13,798 bases of DNA, from positions 1 through 13,798 of the forward strand of contig CAIODK010000189.1 in NCBI GenBank assembly GCA_903856995.1, written 5' to 3'. This document shows positions 1 through 7,245 of the stretch, one piece after another; position 1 is the first letter of the stretch; every line of letters begins with the position of its first letter. This stretch comes from an uncultured Burkholderiales bacterium. Its GTDB lineage: Bacteria; Pseudomonadota; Gammaproteobacteria; Burkholderiales; Burkholderiaceae_C. The notes beneath the pieces are model-generated. The model saw only the letters and a list, made by a program, of their open reading frames with translations, did no database searches and was not told where the DNA came from. The position numbers and the translations under genes are program-made.

Positions 1-7
1 AACCCGA

Positions 8-41
8 AGAAAAAAAGGCCACTGATTTCTCAGTAGCCTTT
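8..41 (-). terminator. Intrinsic terminator downstream of acnB
   Basis: On the minus strand AAAGGC (41-36) pairs with GCCTTT (19-14), and after one A/C mismatch ACTGA pairs with TCAGT around a 4-nt loop. It is followed directly by a run of seven T (16-10). This is a textbook rho-independent terminator for leftward transcription. It lies about 110 nt beyond the acnB stop and probably ends the mdh-acnB unit. On the plus strand there are only three T after the stem, so it is mainly one-directional. Confidence 0.85.
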
Positions 42-150
42 AGTATGCTTACTATTGGTAAGTGGTTGATTTTACTCACTCACGCGCAATTAGTATCGTT
101 TTTACACCACATAGCTCGCGCTTTGCGGGGTTTTTGTTGTGTCAGCGTGC
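42..150. other. acnB 3' untranslated region, no gene
   Basis: This stretch lies between the acnB stop codon and its probable terminator. I see no coding frame with a ribosome site and no RNA gene. An imperfect complementarity (ACACCACA near 102-109 against TGTTGTGT near 134-141) could fold it loosely, but no T-tract follows on the minus strand. Confidence 0.5.
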
Positions 151-2742
151 TTACGCTTTCACGCCTTTGGCGATTTCAACGTACTCGTCAATCTGGTTGA
201 AGTTCAGGTACTGGTAAATGGCTGCACCGTCGGCGTTCACCACACCCATGGCTTCGTGGTATTCGGCCACAGTTGGGAACTTGCCCATCTTCGAGGTGAT
301 GGCAGCCAACTCAGCAGAAGCCAAGTACACGTTGGTGTTCTTGCCCAAACGGTTGGGGAAGTTGCGGGTGGAGGTCGACACCACGGTCGCGCCTTCACGC
401 ACCTGCGCTTGGTTACCCATGCACAACGAGCAGCCTGGCATTTCGGTGCGCGCACCTGCTGTACCGAATGCCGCGTAGTGACCTTCTTTGATCAACTCGC
501 TCTCGTCCATCTTCGTTGGCGGGGCGACCCACAACTTGACAGGGATGTCGCGTTGGCCACCGAGCAACTTCGCAGCTGCACGGAAGTGACCGATGTTGGT
601 CATGCAAGAACCGATGAAGGCTTCGTCGATATGCGTGCCAGACACTTCAGACAAGAACTTGGCGTCATCTGGATCGTTCGGGCAGCAAACGATAGGCTCT
701 TTGATGTCGGCCAAATCGATGTCGATGACGAAGGCGTATTCAGCATCTTTGTCTGCTTCGAGCAGGTTAGGTGCGGCCAACCAAGCTTCAACTTTTTCGA
801 TACGACGAGCCAATGTGCGCGCGTCGGCGTAACCGTCGGCGATCATGTTCTTCATCAATACCACGTTGGACTTCAAGTACTCTTGAACGGGCGCGCTGTT
901 GAGCTTGATGGAACAACCAGCAGCAGAACGCTCGGCAGACGCGTCAGACAATTCGAATGCTTGTTCGACCTTGAGGTTGGGCAAGCCTTCGATTTCTAAG
1001 ATACGGCCCGAAAATTCATTGACCTTACCGGCCTTGGCCACGGTCAACAAACCTTGCTTGATGGCGAACAGCGGAATGGCGTGCACCAAGTCGCGCAAAG
1101 TCACGCCAGGCTGCATGTCGCCTTTGAAGCGAACCAAGATGGACTCGGGCATGTCCAAGGGCATCACGCCTGTGGCTGCACCGAAAGCCACCAAGCCAGA
1201 ACCGGCTGGGAACGAAATACCGATAGGGAAACGTGTGTGTGAGTCGCCGCCCGTACCAACGGTGTCAGGCAACAACAAACGGTTCAACCAAGAGTGAATC
1301 ACACCGTCGCCTGGACGCAATGCAACACCACCACGGTTCGAGATGAACGCAGGCAATTCGCGGTGGGTCTTGACGTCAACAGACTTGGGGTAAGCCGCTG
1401 TGTGGCAGAACGATTGCATGACCATGTCAGCCGAGAAGCCCAAGCAAGCCAAGTCTTTCAACTCGTCGCGGGTCATCGGGCCTGTGGTGTCTTGTGAACC
1501 CACGGTGGTCATCTTGGGTTCGCAGTAAGTGCCGGGGCGAACGCCTTGGCCTTCTGGCAAACCAACGGCACGACCGACCATCTTCTGAGCCAGCGTGAAG
1601 CCAGCCTTGGTGATGATAGGCGCGGTAGGCAAACGGAACACGGTCGACACGGGCAGACCCAAGAACTCACGGGCCTTGGCGGTCAAGCTGCGGCCGATGA
1701 TCAGGTTGATACGGCCACCGGCGCGCACTTCGTCAAACAGCACATCGCTCTTGAGTTGGAAGGTGGTCACGGTTTCGCCGTTGCGCACGATCTTGCCTTC
1801 GTAGGGCAACACGTCAACCACGTCACCCATGTTGAGTGCGGTCACGTCCACTTCGATGGGCAAGGCGCCAGAGTCTTCTTGGGTGTTAAAGAAGATGGGG
1901 GCAATCTTGCCGCCCAAAGTCACGCCGCCGAAACGCTTGTTAGGCACAAACGGAATGTCTTCACCAAAGCCCCAGATGATGCTGTTGGTGGCTGACTTGC
2001 GTGAGGAGCCTGTACCGACAACGTCGCCGACGTAGGACACCAAATTGCCTTTTTTCTTCAGCTCTTCAATCATGGCCATGGGGCCGCGTTTGCCGTCTTC
2101 TTCAGGCTTGAAGGCTGCGCCTTCGCGCGTGTTCTTGAGCATGGCCAAGTAATGCAACGGAATGTCTGGGCGGCTCCATGCGTCAGGCGCTGGCGATAAG
2201 TCGTCGGTGTTGGTTTCGCCAGGCACCTTGAACACGGTGATAGTGATTTTTTTCTCAACTTCAGGACGTGCGGTGAACCACTCAGCATCGGCCCAGCTTT
2301 GCATGACTTCTTTGGCCTTGGCGTTACCAGCCTTGGCTTTGTCGGCGACGTCATTGAAGAAGTCAAACATCAACAAAGTTTTCTTCAACGCTTGCGCGGA
2401 CACAGCGGCCACTTCAGCGTCGTCGAGCAATTCGATGAGCGGGTGCACGTTGTAGCCACCCACCATGGTGCCCAACAACTCGGTGGCTTTGGCCTTGGTG
2501 ATCAAAGCGACTTTGATTTCACCGTGTGCCACAGCGGCCAAGAAAGAGGCTTTAACTTTGGCGGCATCATCCACACCCGGTGGGACGCGATGGGTCAACA
2601 GATCCATCAAATAAGCATCTTCACCTGCGGGTGGGTTCTTGATCAGGTCGATCAATTCAGCCGTCTGCTTGGCATCCAAAGGCAGGGGCGGGATACCCAG
2701 CGCTGCGCGCTCGGCTACGTGGTCACGGTAGGCTTTCAACAT
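151..2742 (-). CDS. acnB: Aconitate hydratase B (aconitase, 4Fe-4S)
   Basis: Bifunctional aconitase B: it interconverts citrate and isocitrate through cis-aconitate in the cytoplasm, and AcnB enzymes usually also act on 2-methylisocitrate. The 863 residues match the family length (E. coli 865). The order is AcnB-type: an N-terminal helical HEAT-like domain (about 1-160), a mobile swivel domain (about 165-380, with GTGSSRKSATNS at 243-254), then the catalytic core. Cluster ligands are Cys713 (GSCMTNIGHFR) and Cys771/Cys774 (PGCSLCMGNQA), equivalent to E. coli 710/769/772. Core motifs GDSHTRFPIG (499-508) and STSTRNFPNRLG (789-800) are intact. The ATG at 2742 has GGAG 6 nt upstream (2749-2752). 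It is the last gene of the mdh unit, 38 nt after the exported protein, and is followed by the terminator at 8-41. In other bacteria apo-AcnB can bind mRNA; nothing here tests that. Confidence 0.98.
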   Translation of the reverse strand: MLKAYRDHVAERAALGIPPLPLDAKQTAELIDLIKNPPAGEDAYLMDLLTHRVPPGVDDAAKVKASFLAAVAHGEIKVALITKAKATELLGTMVGGYNVHPLIELLDDAEVAAVSAQALKKTLLMFDFFNDVADKAKAGNAKAKEVMQSWADAEWFTARPEVEKKITITVFKVPGETNTDDLSPAPDAWSRPDIPLHYLAMLKNTREGAAFKPEEDGKRGPMAMIEELKKKGNLVSYVGDVVGTGSSRKSATNSIIWGFGEDIPFVPNKRFGGVTLGGKIAPIFFNTQEDSGALPIEVDVTALNMGDVVDVLPYEGKIVRNGETVTTFQLKSDVLFDEVRAGGRINLIIGRSLTAKAREFLGLPVSTVFRLPTAPIITKAGFTLAQKMVGRAVGLPEGQGVRPGTYCEPKMTTVGSQDTTGPMTRDELKDLACLGFSADMVMQSFCHTAAYPKSVDVKTHRELPAFISNRGGVALRPGDGVIHSWLNRLLLPDTVGTGGDSHTRFPIGISFPAGSGLVAFGAATGVMPLDMPESILVRFKGDMQPGVTLRDLVHAIPLFAIKQGLLTVAKAGKVNEFSGRILEIEGLPNLKVEQAFELSDASAERSAAGCSIKLNSAPVQEYLKSNVVLMKNMIADGYADARTLARRIEKVEAWLAAPNLLEADKDAEYAFVIDIDLADIKEPIVCCPNDPDDAKFLSEVSGTHIDEAFIGSCMTNIGHFRAAAKLLGGQRDIPVKLWVAPPTKMDESELIKEGHYAAFGTAGARTEMPGCSLCMGNQAQVREGATVVSTSTRNFPNRLGKNTNVYLASAELAAITSKMGKFPTVAEYHEAMGVVNADGAAIYQYLNFNQIDEYVEIAKGVKA

Positions 2743-2780
2743 GGTTTTCTCCGGTCTATCAAATCAAAAATTAAAAGGGT

Positions 2781-3386
2781 TTATTTCTTGGCAATCATTG
2801 GGCCATCCAGCAAGCTGGGCGGAGGCGCTACCTTCATGGCTTGGGCCACGATGGCTTGATGGTCACTTTGGCACTCGTCAGCCATGCGTTGGCCGAGTTT
2901 GCTGTTCATCAGCATCGACTTGTGCGGCAACTGCAGCCACATGGCCCCCGCTTGTGCGTCCTCCAAACGCACGGCGCCTGTGGAGGTCTCCACAGGCGTC
3001 ATGAGGTAGGTGTTCTTTTTCATCTGCACGATGAAGCGTGCGGGTTGCTGCGGGTCGGGTGAAACCGTGACTGAGTTGCCTAGCTCGCACACCATGCGAC
3101 CTGTGTGCACGTCGCCCGTCTCAGGCACAACCCCTTGCGCTTGCAGCACAGGTGCTGCTGCAGGCGTGGCCGCCACGGGCAAAGCTGTCAGGGGGGTGGC
3201 TCTGACGTAATAGTATTTGGGCGCTGTCGGCTTAGGCTTGGCAAGCGCTTGTTTGGCCACTGGAGGTTTTGTCGCAGCCGGCTTTTCAGCTTTTGACTGC
3301 GGCTGCGCCACAGGCTCAGCGGCAAAAGCCAAATTGCCAACGCTGAACAAAGCCAACGAAACAACAGCGATCAATAACTTACGCAT
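2781..3386 (-). CDS. Exported protein of unknown function in the TCA operon
   Basis: I do not recognise a family. Translation from 3386 gives 201 residues. The N-terminus (MRKLLIAVVSLALFSVGNLAFA) is a clear Sec signal peptide with cleavage expected after AFA, so the mature protein should be periplasmic. A low-complexity Lys/Pro/Ala segment of about 30 residues follows, as in a flexible tether, then a compact folded region containing only two cysteines (in VCELG and DECQS) that could form a disulphide. A frame-compatible ATG lies 6 nt upstream (3392), but the GGAG at 3393-3396 abuts it, while spacing to the ATG at 3386 is an ideal 6 nt, so I chose 3386. It lies 12 nt after the CitE-like gene and 38 nt before acnB, so it is probably co-transcribed. 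Why an exported protein sits among soluble TCA enzymes is unexplained. Confidence 0.85.
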   Translation of the reverse strand: MRKLLIAVVSLALFSVGNLAFAAEPVAQPQSKAEKPAATKPPVAKQALAKPKPTAPKYYYVRATPLTALPVAATPAAAPVLQAQGVVPETGDVHTGRMVCELGNSVTVSPDPQQPARFIVQMKKNTYLMTPVETSTGAVRLEDAQAGAMWLQLPHKSMLMNSKLGQRMADECQSDHQAIVAQAMKVAPPPSLLDGPMIAKK

Positions 3387-3398
3387 GGCCATCTCCGG

Positions 3399-4379
3399 TT
3401 AATCCCCAAAGAATAACTGGACTTCGGCAGGAAGGCTACAACCCGTGCTGTGCGCACGCGCCAACACTTGCCAAAAGAAGCGGTAACTGGCGCGGTCATG
3501 CAACTGACCTTTGTGACTGATAGGCGCCCATTGGGCGGCTCGGGCAGCCAACACAATCTCACTGGCCACGTCAATCTCAGCCGCATCGGGGGCCATGGCC
3601 TCCAAGATGGGTCGGATTTGTGCGGGGTGAATGCTCCACATGCGGGTGTAGCCAAACTCGTGCGCAGCACGCTTGGCGGCCGCGCGCATCGCCTGCGTGT
3701 CATTGAACTCGGTCACCACACAGTGCGAAGGGACTTTGCCGTGGGCATGGCAAGCGCTGGCAATCTCCAGCTTGGCACGCACCACCAACGGGTGCGTGAA
3801 TTGACCCGCAGAGGACATGCCTGCCGCAGGAATCGCACCGCCATGGGCCGAAACAAAGTCCATCAAACCAAAACTGAGCGACTGCACACGCGGATGGGCA
3901 GCGATATCAAACGCCCGGTGCACGGCAGCCGGCGACTCAATCAACACGTGGAGGGCCAAATCCATGGCGCCGGCTTGGATCAAGGCTTGCTCGGCCAATT
4001 GCACATCGGCCACCGACTCGACCTTGGGCACCATGATGTGCGCCAAGCGGCTTGCAGCTTTGCCAGCAATGGTGGCAATGTCTGCTTGAAAACTGGGGTG
4101 ATCAACGGGATGGACGCGCACAGCCACTCGGGCTTGGGGTGCGGCGTTCAAGGCCAACTCCGTCACGAGCGCGGCATGTTCTGCCTCGCCGCCAACAGGG
4201 GCGCCGTCTTCACAATCAAGGGTTACATCAAAGACGCAGGTTCCAAACTCTTGCGTCATCTCAGCTTGCAGTTGCAAGCTTTTGCGCATCCGCACTTCGA
4301 CACCGCTGTAATGGTCACAGACCGGGAGTAAAACTCCCGAGGCCTGTGCCCCTAGCAGAACGTCGCGCGGATGGCTCAC
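3399..4379 (-). CDS. HpcH/HpaI aldolase / CitE-like CoA-ester lyase
   Basis: A 326-residue TIM-barrel protein of the HpcH/HpaI-citrate lyase beta family, whose members cleave or form malyl-, citramalyl- or citryl-CoA-type C-C bonds using Mg2+. Landmarks: DCEDGA (55-60), RVH with Arg88 expected to contact CoA (most relatives have RVN), MVPKVES (116-122), IES with Glu148 as a Mg ligand, GLMDF with Asp174 as the second metal ligand, and SIHPAQI (249-255). No citrate lyase alpha or gamma subunit or ligase is nearby, so it is not part of a classical citrate lyase complex. A stand-alone malyl-CoA, citramalyl-CoA or related activity is likelier, and the substrate cannot be read from sequence. The start is GTG at 4379 with only a weak AGAGA-type ribosome site. 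It begins 19 nt after mdh and ends 12 nt before the exported-protein gene, consistent with one operon. Confidence 0.9.
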   Translation of the reverse strand: MSHPRDVLLGAQASGVLLPVCDHYSGVEVRMRKSLQLQAEMTQEFGTCVFDVTLDCEDGAPVGGEAEHAALVTELALNAAPQARVAVRVHPVDHPSFQADIATIAGKAASRLAHIMVPKVESVADVQLAEQALIQAGAMDLALHVLIESPAAVHRAFDIAAHPRVQSLSFGLMDFVSAHGGAIPAAGMSSAGQFTHPLVVRAKLEIASACHAHGKVPSHCVVTEFNDTQAMRAAAKRAAHEFGYTRMWSIHPAQIRPILEAMAPDAAEIDVASEIVLAARAAQWAPISHKGQLHDRASYRFFWQVLARAHSTGCSLPAEVQLFFGD

Positions 4380-4398
4380 TCTATTTCTCTGTTGAGAA

Positions 4399-5385
4399 TT
4401 AGATCAAGTGGGCAACGCCAGCTTGCTCGTCCGTCAACTCTTTCAGAGTCTTGTCGATGCAAGACTGGCTGAATTCGTCAATGGCCAAACCTTCGACCAC
4501 GGTGTATTGACCGTTTTCGCAGGTCACGGGGAAGCCGAACATGACATCTTTAGGAATGCCGTACCAGCCTTGTGATGGGATACCCATGGTCACCCACTTG
4601 CCGTTGGTGCCCAAAGCCCAATCGCGCATGTGGTCGATGGCAGCGTTAGCAGCAGAAGCAGCCGAGCTCAAGCCGCGTGCGTCAATGATGGCAGCGCCGC
4701 GCTTGCCAACGGTTGGCAAGAACACGTTGGCGTTCCATTCTTGGTCGTTGATCATGGTCTTGACAGACTCGCCCTTGATGGTGGCGAAGCGGTAGTCAGC
4801 GTACATAGTGGGTGAGTGGTTGCCCCACACAGTCAATTTCTCGATGTCAGCCACGGCTTTGCCAGTCTTGGCAGCGATTTGTGAGGCAGCGCGGTTGTGG
4901 TCCAAACGCAGCATGGCTGTGAAGTTGCCTGGCTTGAGGTCAGGTGCAGCCTTCATGGCAATGTAAGCGTTGGTGTTGGCAGGGTTGCCGACGACCAAAA
5001 CTTTCACGTCACGTGAAGCAACAGCATTCAAAGCCTTGCCTTGTGCCGTGAAGATCGCGCCGTTGATGGCGAGCAACTCAGCGCGCTCCATGCCTGGGCC
5101 ACGTGGACGTGAACCGACCAACAAGGCGTAGTCGATGTCTTTGAAAGCTGTCATTGGGTCGCCATGGGCTTCCATTCCGACCAACAAGGGGAACGCGCAA
5201 TCTTCGAGTTCCATCATCACGCCGCGCAGGGCTTTTTGTGGGCCTTCAACAGGTACTTCCAACAATTGCAAGATGACGGGCTGGTCTTTGCCCAACATTT
5301 CGCCAGAGGCAATACGGAACAACAGTGCGTAACCAATTTGACCAGCAGCACCAGTGACGGCAACGCGAACAGGCTTCTTGCTCAT
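4399..5385 (-). CDS. mdh: NAD-dependent malate dehydrogenase
   Basis: Oxidises malate to oxaloacetate with NAD+ in the cytoplasm, supplying GltA. The 328 residues fit the LDH/MDH superfamily type-2 (cytosolic-like) MDH common in beta-proteobacteria. Seen directly: Rossmann glycine motif TGAAGQIGYA (11-20); acidic Glu43 at the end of strand 2, which favours NAD over NADP; the mobile loop SRPRGPGMER with substrate arginines Arg95 and Arg101; LRLDHNR with Asp162 and Arg165; and the catalytic His190 in WGNHSPTMYAD. All key residues are present. The ATG at 5385 has GGAG (5394-5397) 8 nt upstream. It is the first gene of the leftward unit, divergent from the GntR gene, with a strong candidate promoter at 5469-5498 giving a leader of roughly 75 nt. 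Confidence 0.98.
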   Translation of the reverse strand: MSKKPVRVAVTGAAGQIGYALLFRIASGEMLGKDQPVILQLLEVPVEGPQKALRGVMMELEDCAFPLLVGMEAHGDPMTAFKDIDYALLVGSRPRGPGMERAELLAINGAIFTAQGKALNAVASRDVKVLVVGNPANTNAYIAMKAAPDLKPGNFTAMLRLDHNRAASQIAAKTGKAVADIEKLTVWGNHSPTMYADYRFATIKGESVKTMINDQEWNANVFLPTVGKRGAAIIDARGLSSAASAANAAIDHMRDWALGTNGKWVTMGIPSQGWYGIPKDVMFGFPVTCENGQYTVVEGLAIDEFSQSCIDKTLKELTDEQAGVAHLI

Positions 5386-5460
5386 GGGGAAAACTCCAAG
5401 TAGTGATGAATAAAAAAGTTGATGACAGAGTTTACCCTTGAAAAACTGGAATGCACTCTG

Positions 5461-5489
5461 TCTTATGTCTTATAGAAGATATGATAAGA
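5461..5489. promoter_or_regulatory. Imperfect palindrome over the mdh promoter (candidate operator)
   Basis: TCTTAT (5461-5466) and ATAAGA (5484-5489) form an outer inverted repeat. Inside it, the 18 bases at 5465-5482 are themselves self-complementary at 7 of 9 positions. The element covers the mdh -10 hexamer (5469-5474) and lies just upstream of the candidate gntR -35. Dimeric GntR proteins bind such sites, so this is a plausible operator for the adjacent regulator. The assignment is inference from position and symmetry only. Confidence 0.45.
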
Positions 5490-5498
5490 GCTTGACAA
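5469..5498 (-). promoter_or_regulatory. Sigma-70-type promoter of mdh
   Basis: On the minus strand TTGTCA (5498-5493, five of six consensus) is separated by 18 nt from TATAAG (5474-5469, five of six). This predicts a start near 5462 and a leader of about 75 nt before the mdh ATG. It is the best promoter match in the control region and probably drives mdh-lyase-exported protein-acnB. Confidence 0.65.
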
Positions 5499-5522
5499 AG
5501 AACTGACACCACCGTCTTTAAG
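5492..5522 (+). promoter_or_regulatory. Candidate promoter of the GntR gene
   Basis: A perfect TTGACA (5492-5497) overlaps the mdh -35 on the other strand. The best -10 match downstream is TTTAAG (5517-5522, four of six) at a long 19-nt spacing. If used, transcription would start about 5529, only a few nt before the ATG at 5532, giving a nearly leaderless mRNA; that fits the absence of any ribosome site there. A second possible pair, TTGAAA (5438-5443) and TCTTAT (5461-5466) at 17 nt, cannot be excluded. Confidence 0.35.
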
Positions 5523-5531
5523 ATCCCAAAA

Positions 5532-6341
5532 ATGGCAACCCATCCAGTCCCCGCTTATGCAAGCAGTGCCAATCCGACCTTCGGATCTGGCGACGCCATG
5601 GGCATGCAGAGCTTGACGCCCGCATTCAGCCCCCTGTATCAGCAAATTAAGGGTTTGATCCTGCAAAGCCTGCAATCGGGCGAGTGGAAGCCGGGCGAAA
5701 CCATCCCCAGCGAGATGGACTTGGCCGCCCGCTTTCGCGTCAGCCAAGGCACCGTGCGCAAAGCCATTGACGAGTTGTCCGCCGAAAACCTAGTGGTGCG
5801 CCGCCAAGGCAAGGGCACGTTTGTGGCCACCCACGCCGAGCAACAGATGCAATACCGCTTCTTAAAGTTGCAACCCGACAACGGCGACGCCCAAAATGAA
5901 GGGCCTGCTGAACGCACCATCATCGACTGCAAGCGCCTACGCGCCAGCGCCGAAGTCGCCCGAGCCCTCGGCCTGCGTAGCGGCGACCCGGTGCTGCAAG
6001 TGCGTCGCGTGCTCGCGTTTGCGGGTGTCCCCACCATTTTGGAAGACCTGTGGCTGCCCGGCACGCCCTTCAAAGGCCTGACTGCAGAACGTTTGAGCGA
6101 TTACCACGGCCCGATGTACGCCTTGTTTGAAACCGAGTTTGGCGTCCGCATGGTCCGGGCCGACGAAACGATTCGGGCGGTCAACCCCGATGCCGAACAA
6201 GCCCGACTGCTGGGCGTGGGTATCGCCGTACCACTTTTGAGCGTGGAACGGGTGGCCTACACCTACAACGACACGCCCATGGAGCTTCGACGCGGCCTTT
6301 ATAGAACAGACACGCATCACTACCGCAACGCTTTGAGTTGA
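5532..6341 (+). CDS. GntR-family transcriptional regulator with UTRA domain
   Basis: A 269-residue regulator of the GntR superfamily, HutC type: a winged helix-turn-helix at about 32-100 (PLYQQIK, PSEMDLAARFRVSQGTVRKA, then the wing RRQGKGTFVA) followed by a UTRA effector-binding domain at about 125-262 (GDPVLQVRRV, ELRRGLYRTD near the end). Such proteins usually act as dimers released from or bound to operators by a small metabolite; the ligand here is unknown, but TCA intermediates are the obvious candidates. It lies between the divergent mdh and sdh arms and ends 85 nt before sdhC. The start is uncertain: the ATG at 5532 has no ribosome site, and in-frame ATGs at 5598 and 5604 would remove the Ala/Ser/Pro-rich 22-24-residue tail without touching the DNA-binding domain. 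Confidence 0.93.
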   Translation: MATHPVPAYASSANPTFGSGDAMGMQSLTPAFSPLYQQIKGLILQSLQSGEWKPGETIPSEMDLAARFRVSQGTVRKAIDELSAENLVVRRQGKGTFVATHAEQQMQYRFLKLQPDNGDAQNEGPAERTIIDCKRLRASAEVARALGLRSGDPVLQVRRVLAFAGVPTILEDLWLPGTPFKGLTAERLSDYHGPMYALFETEFGVRMVRADETIRAVNPDAEQARLLGVGIAVPLLSVERVAYTYNDTPMELRRGLYRTDTHHYRNALS

Positions 6342-6426
6342 TCTGCAATCCTCACGTCAGTTTGATGAAGTGCAATAGAATAAAAAGTTGCTTTGACATA
6401 CAGATAAACCCGAAGAAAGATTCCCC
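6342..6426 (+). promoter_or_regulatory. Leader and probable promoter region of sdhCDABE-gltA
   Basis: This 85-nt gap between the regulator and sdhC contains a -10-like TAGAAT (6376-6381) without a convincing -35, and a perfect TTGACA (6393-6398) too close to sdhC for a standard promoter. It also holds an A-rich element (GAATAAAAAGTTG at 6378-6390 followed by TTTGACA) resembling GAATAAAAAAGTTG then ATGACA at 5408-5427 in the mdh leader. This may be a shared binding site. Which promoter is used cannot be decided from the sequence. Confidence 0.35.
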
Positions 6427-6858
6427 ATGACCCAGCTTGCCAAAAAGCGGCCTGAGTTCCGCAACATCAACGCCTTTACAGATCTGCCCAGCTACCGCCT
6501 TCCTGTAGCCGGCGTCGTGTCGATCTTGCACCGCGTCAGCGGTTTGATCATGTTTTTGTTGTTGCCACTCATCGTTTGGTTGTTTGACACCTCCGTGTCG
6601 TCAGAAATTTCCTTCGCCAGATTCAGCGCGGCCTTCAACGTCGGTCTGGGTTTTGTGCCTGCTGTGTTGGTAAAGGTGGTGGTTCTGGCTTTGATTTGGT
6701 CCTACTTGCACCACATGATTGCCGGTGTGCGCCACATCTACATGGACGTTTGCCACGCCGTCACCAAAGAATTCGGCAAGTCTTCCGCCATCGTCACCTT
6801 GGCCTTGAGCCTGGGCCTGACGGCCGCTTTGGGTGCCAAGCTGTTTGGCCTTTACTGA
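6427..6858 (+). CDS. sdhC: Succinate dehydrogenase cytochrome b556 subunit
   Basis: One of two membrane anchors of complex II; it helps bind haem b and ubiquinone in the inner membrane. The 143 residues carry three hydrophobic segments (about 28-53, 77-100 and 120-141). The signature SILHRVSG (32-39) includes Ser32 and Arg36, matching the quinone-site Ser27 and Arg31 of E. coli, and HHMIAGVRH contains His96, matching the axial haem ligand His84. The N-terminal RPEFRNINAF segment is typical of proteobacterial SdhC. The ATG at 6427 has only a purine-rich GAAGAAAG upstream, so translation initiation may be modest. It is the first gene of sdhCDABE, with sdhD 18 nt downstream. Confidence 0.97.
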   Translation: MTQLAKKRPEFRNINAFTDLPSYRLPVAGVVSILHRVSGLIMFLLLPLIVWLFDTSVSSEISFARFSAAFNVGLGFVPAVLVKVVVLALIWSYLHHMIAGVRHIYMDVCHAVTKEFGKSSAIVTLALSLGLTAALGAKLFGLY

Positions 6859-6876
6859 TTTCCTAGGAGCAACAAC

Positions 6877-7242
6877 ATGTCCGTAAATTACGGTTCCAAG
6901 CGCATCGTCGTGGGTGCGCACTATGGTCTGCGCGACTGGCTCGCCCAGCGCATCACCGGTGTTTTGATGGTTTTGTTCACCTTGGCTGTTTTGGGCCAAG
7001 TGTTGCTGACCAGTGGCGACATCAGCTATGACAAATGGGCTGGCATCTTTAGCTCGCAATTCATGAAGGCTTTGACCTTCTCCGTATTCATTGCGCTCGC
7101 CATCCACGTGTGGGTCGGTGTTCGCGACATTCTGATGGACTACGTCAAGCCTGTGGGCCTGCGTCTGGTTCTGCAAGTATTCACTTTGGTTTGGCTGGTG
7201 TCGTGTCTCGGCTGGGCCATTCAGGTTCTCTGGAGGCTCTAA
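6877..7242 (+). CDS. sdhD: Succinate dehydrogenase hydrophobic membrane anchor subunit
   Basis: Second membrane anchor of complex II. The 121 residues form three predicted membrane helices (about 25-45, 62-84 and 94-117). HVWVGVRDILMDYVKP (77-92) is the diagnostic stretch: His77 corresponds to the haem-proximal His71 of E. coli SdhD, and Asp88-Tyr89 to the quinone-pocket Asp82-Tyr83. The N-terminal GLRDWLAQRITGV is typical of the proteobacterial family. A strong AGGAG (6865-6869) lies 7 nt before the ATG. It ends 3 nt before sdhA, whose ribosome site (GGAGG, 7232-7236) lies inside the sdhD coding sequence, so the two are probably translationally coupled. Confidence 0.97.
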   Translation: MSVNYGSKRIVVGAHYGLRDWLAQRITGVLMVLFTLAVLGQVLLTSGDISYDKWAGIFSSQFMKALTFSVFIALAIHVWVGVRDILMDYVKPVGLRLVLQVFTLVWLVSCLGWAIQVLWRL

Positions 7243-7245
7243 GTC

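Noticed and set aside
111..139. GC-rich stretch followed by TTTTT on the plus strand, suggestive of a terminator
   Set aside because: Only a 3-bp CGC/GCG stem can form and no rightward gene ends here; the T-tract is on the wrong strand for acnB.
139..999. Long plus-strand open frame (286 codons) opposite acnB
   Set aside because: It is antisense to a fully conserved enzyme; codon bias of acnB keeps the opposite frame open. No ribosome site and no recognisable protein.
3450..4331. Plus-strand open frame of 293 codons opposite the CitE-like gene
   Set aside because: His/Arg/Gly-rich composition typical of antisense frames; the minus-strand protein has all family motifs.
1..6420. AACCCGAAGAAA occurs both at 1-12 and near 6407-6418
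   Set aside because: A 12-base match is expected by chance in a 13.8-kb window; the contexts (terminator tail and sdhC leader) are unrelated.
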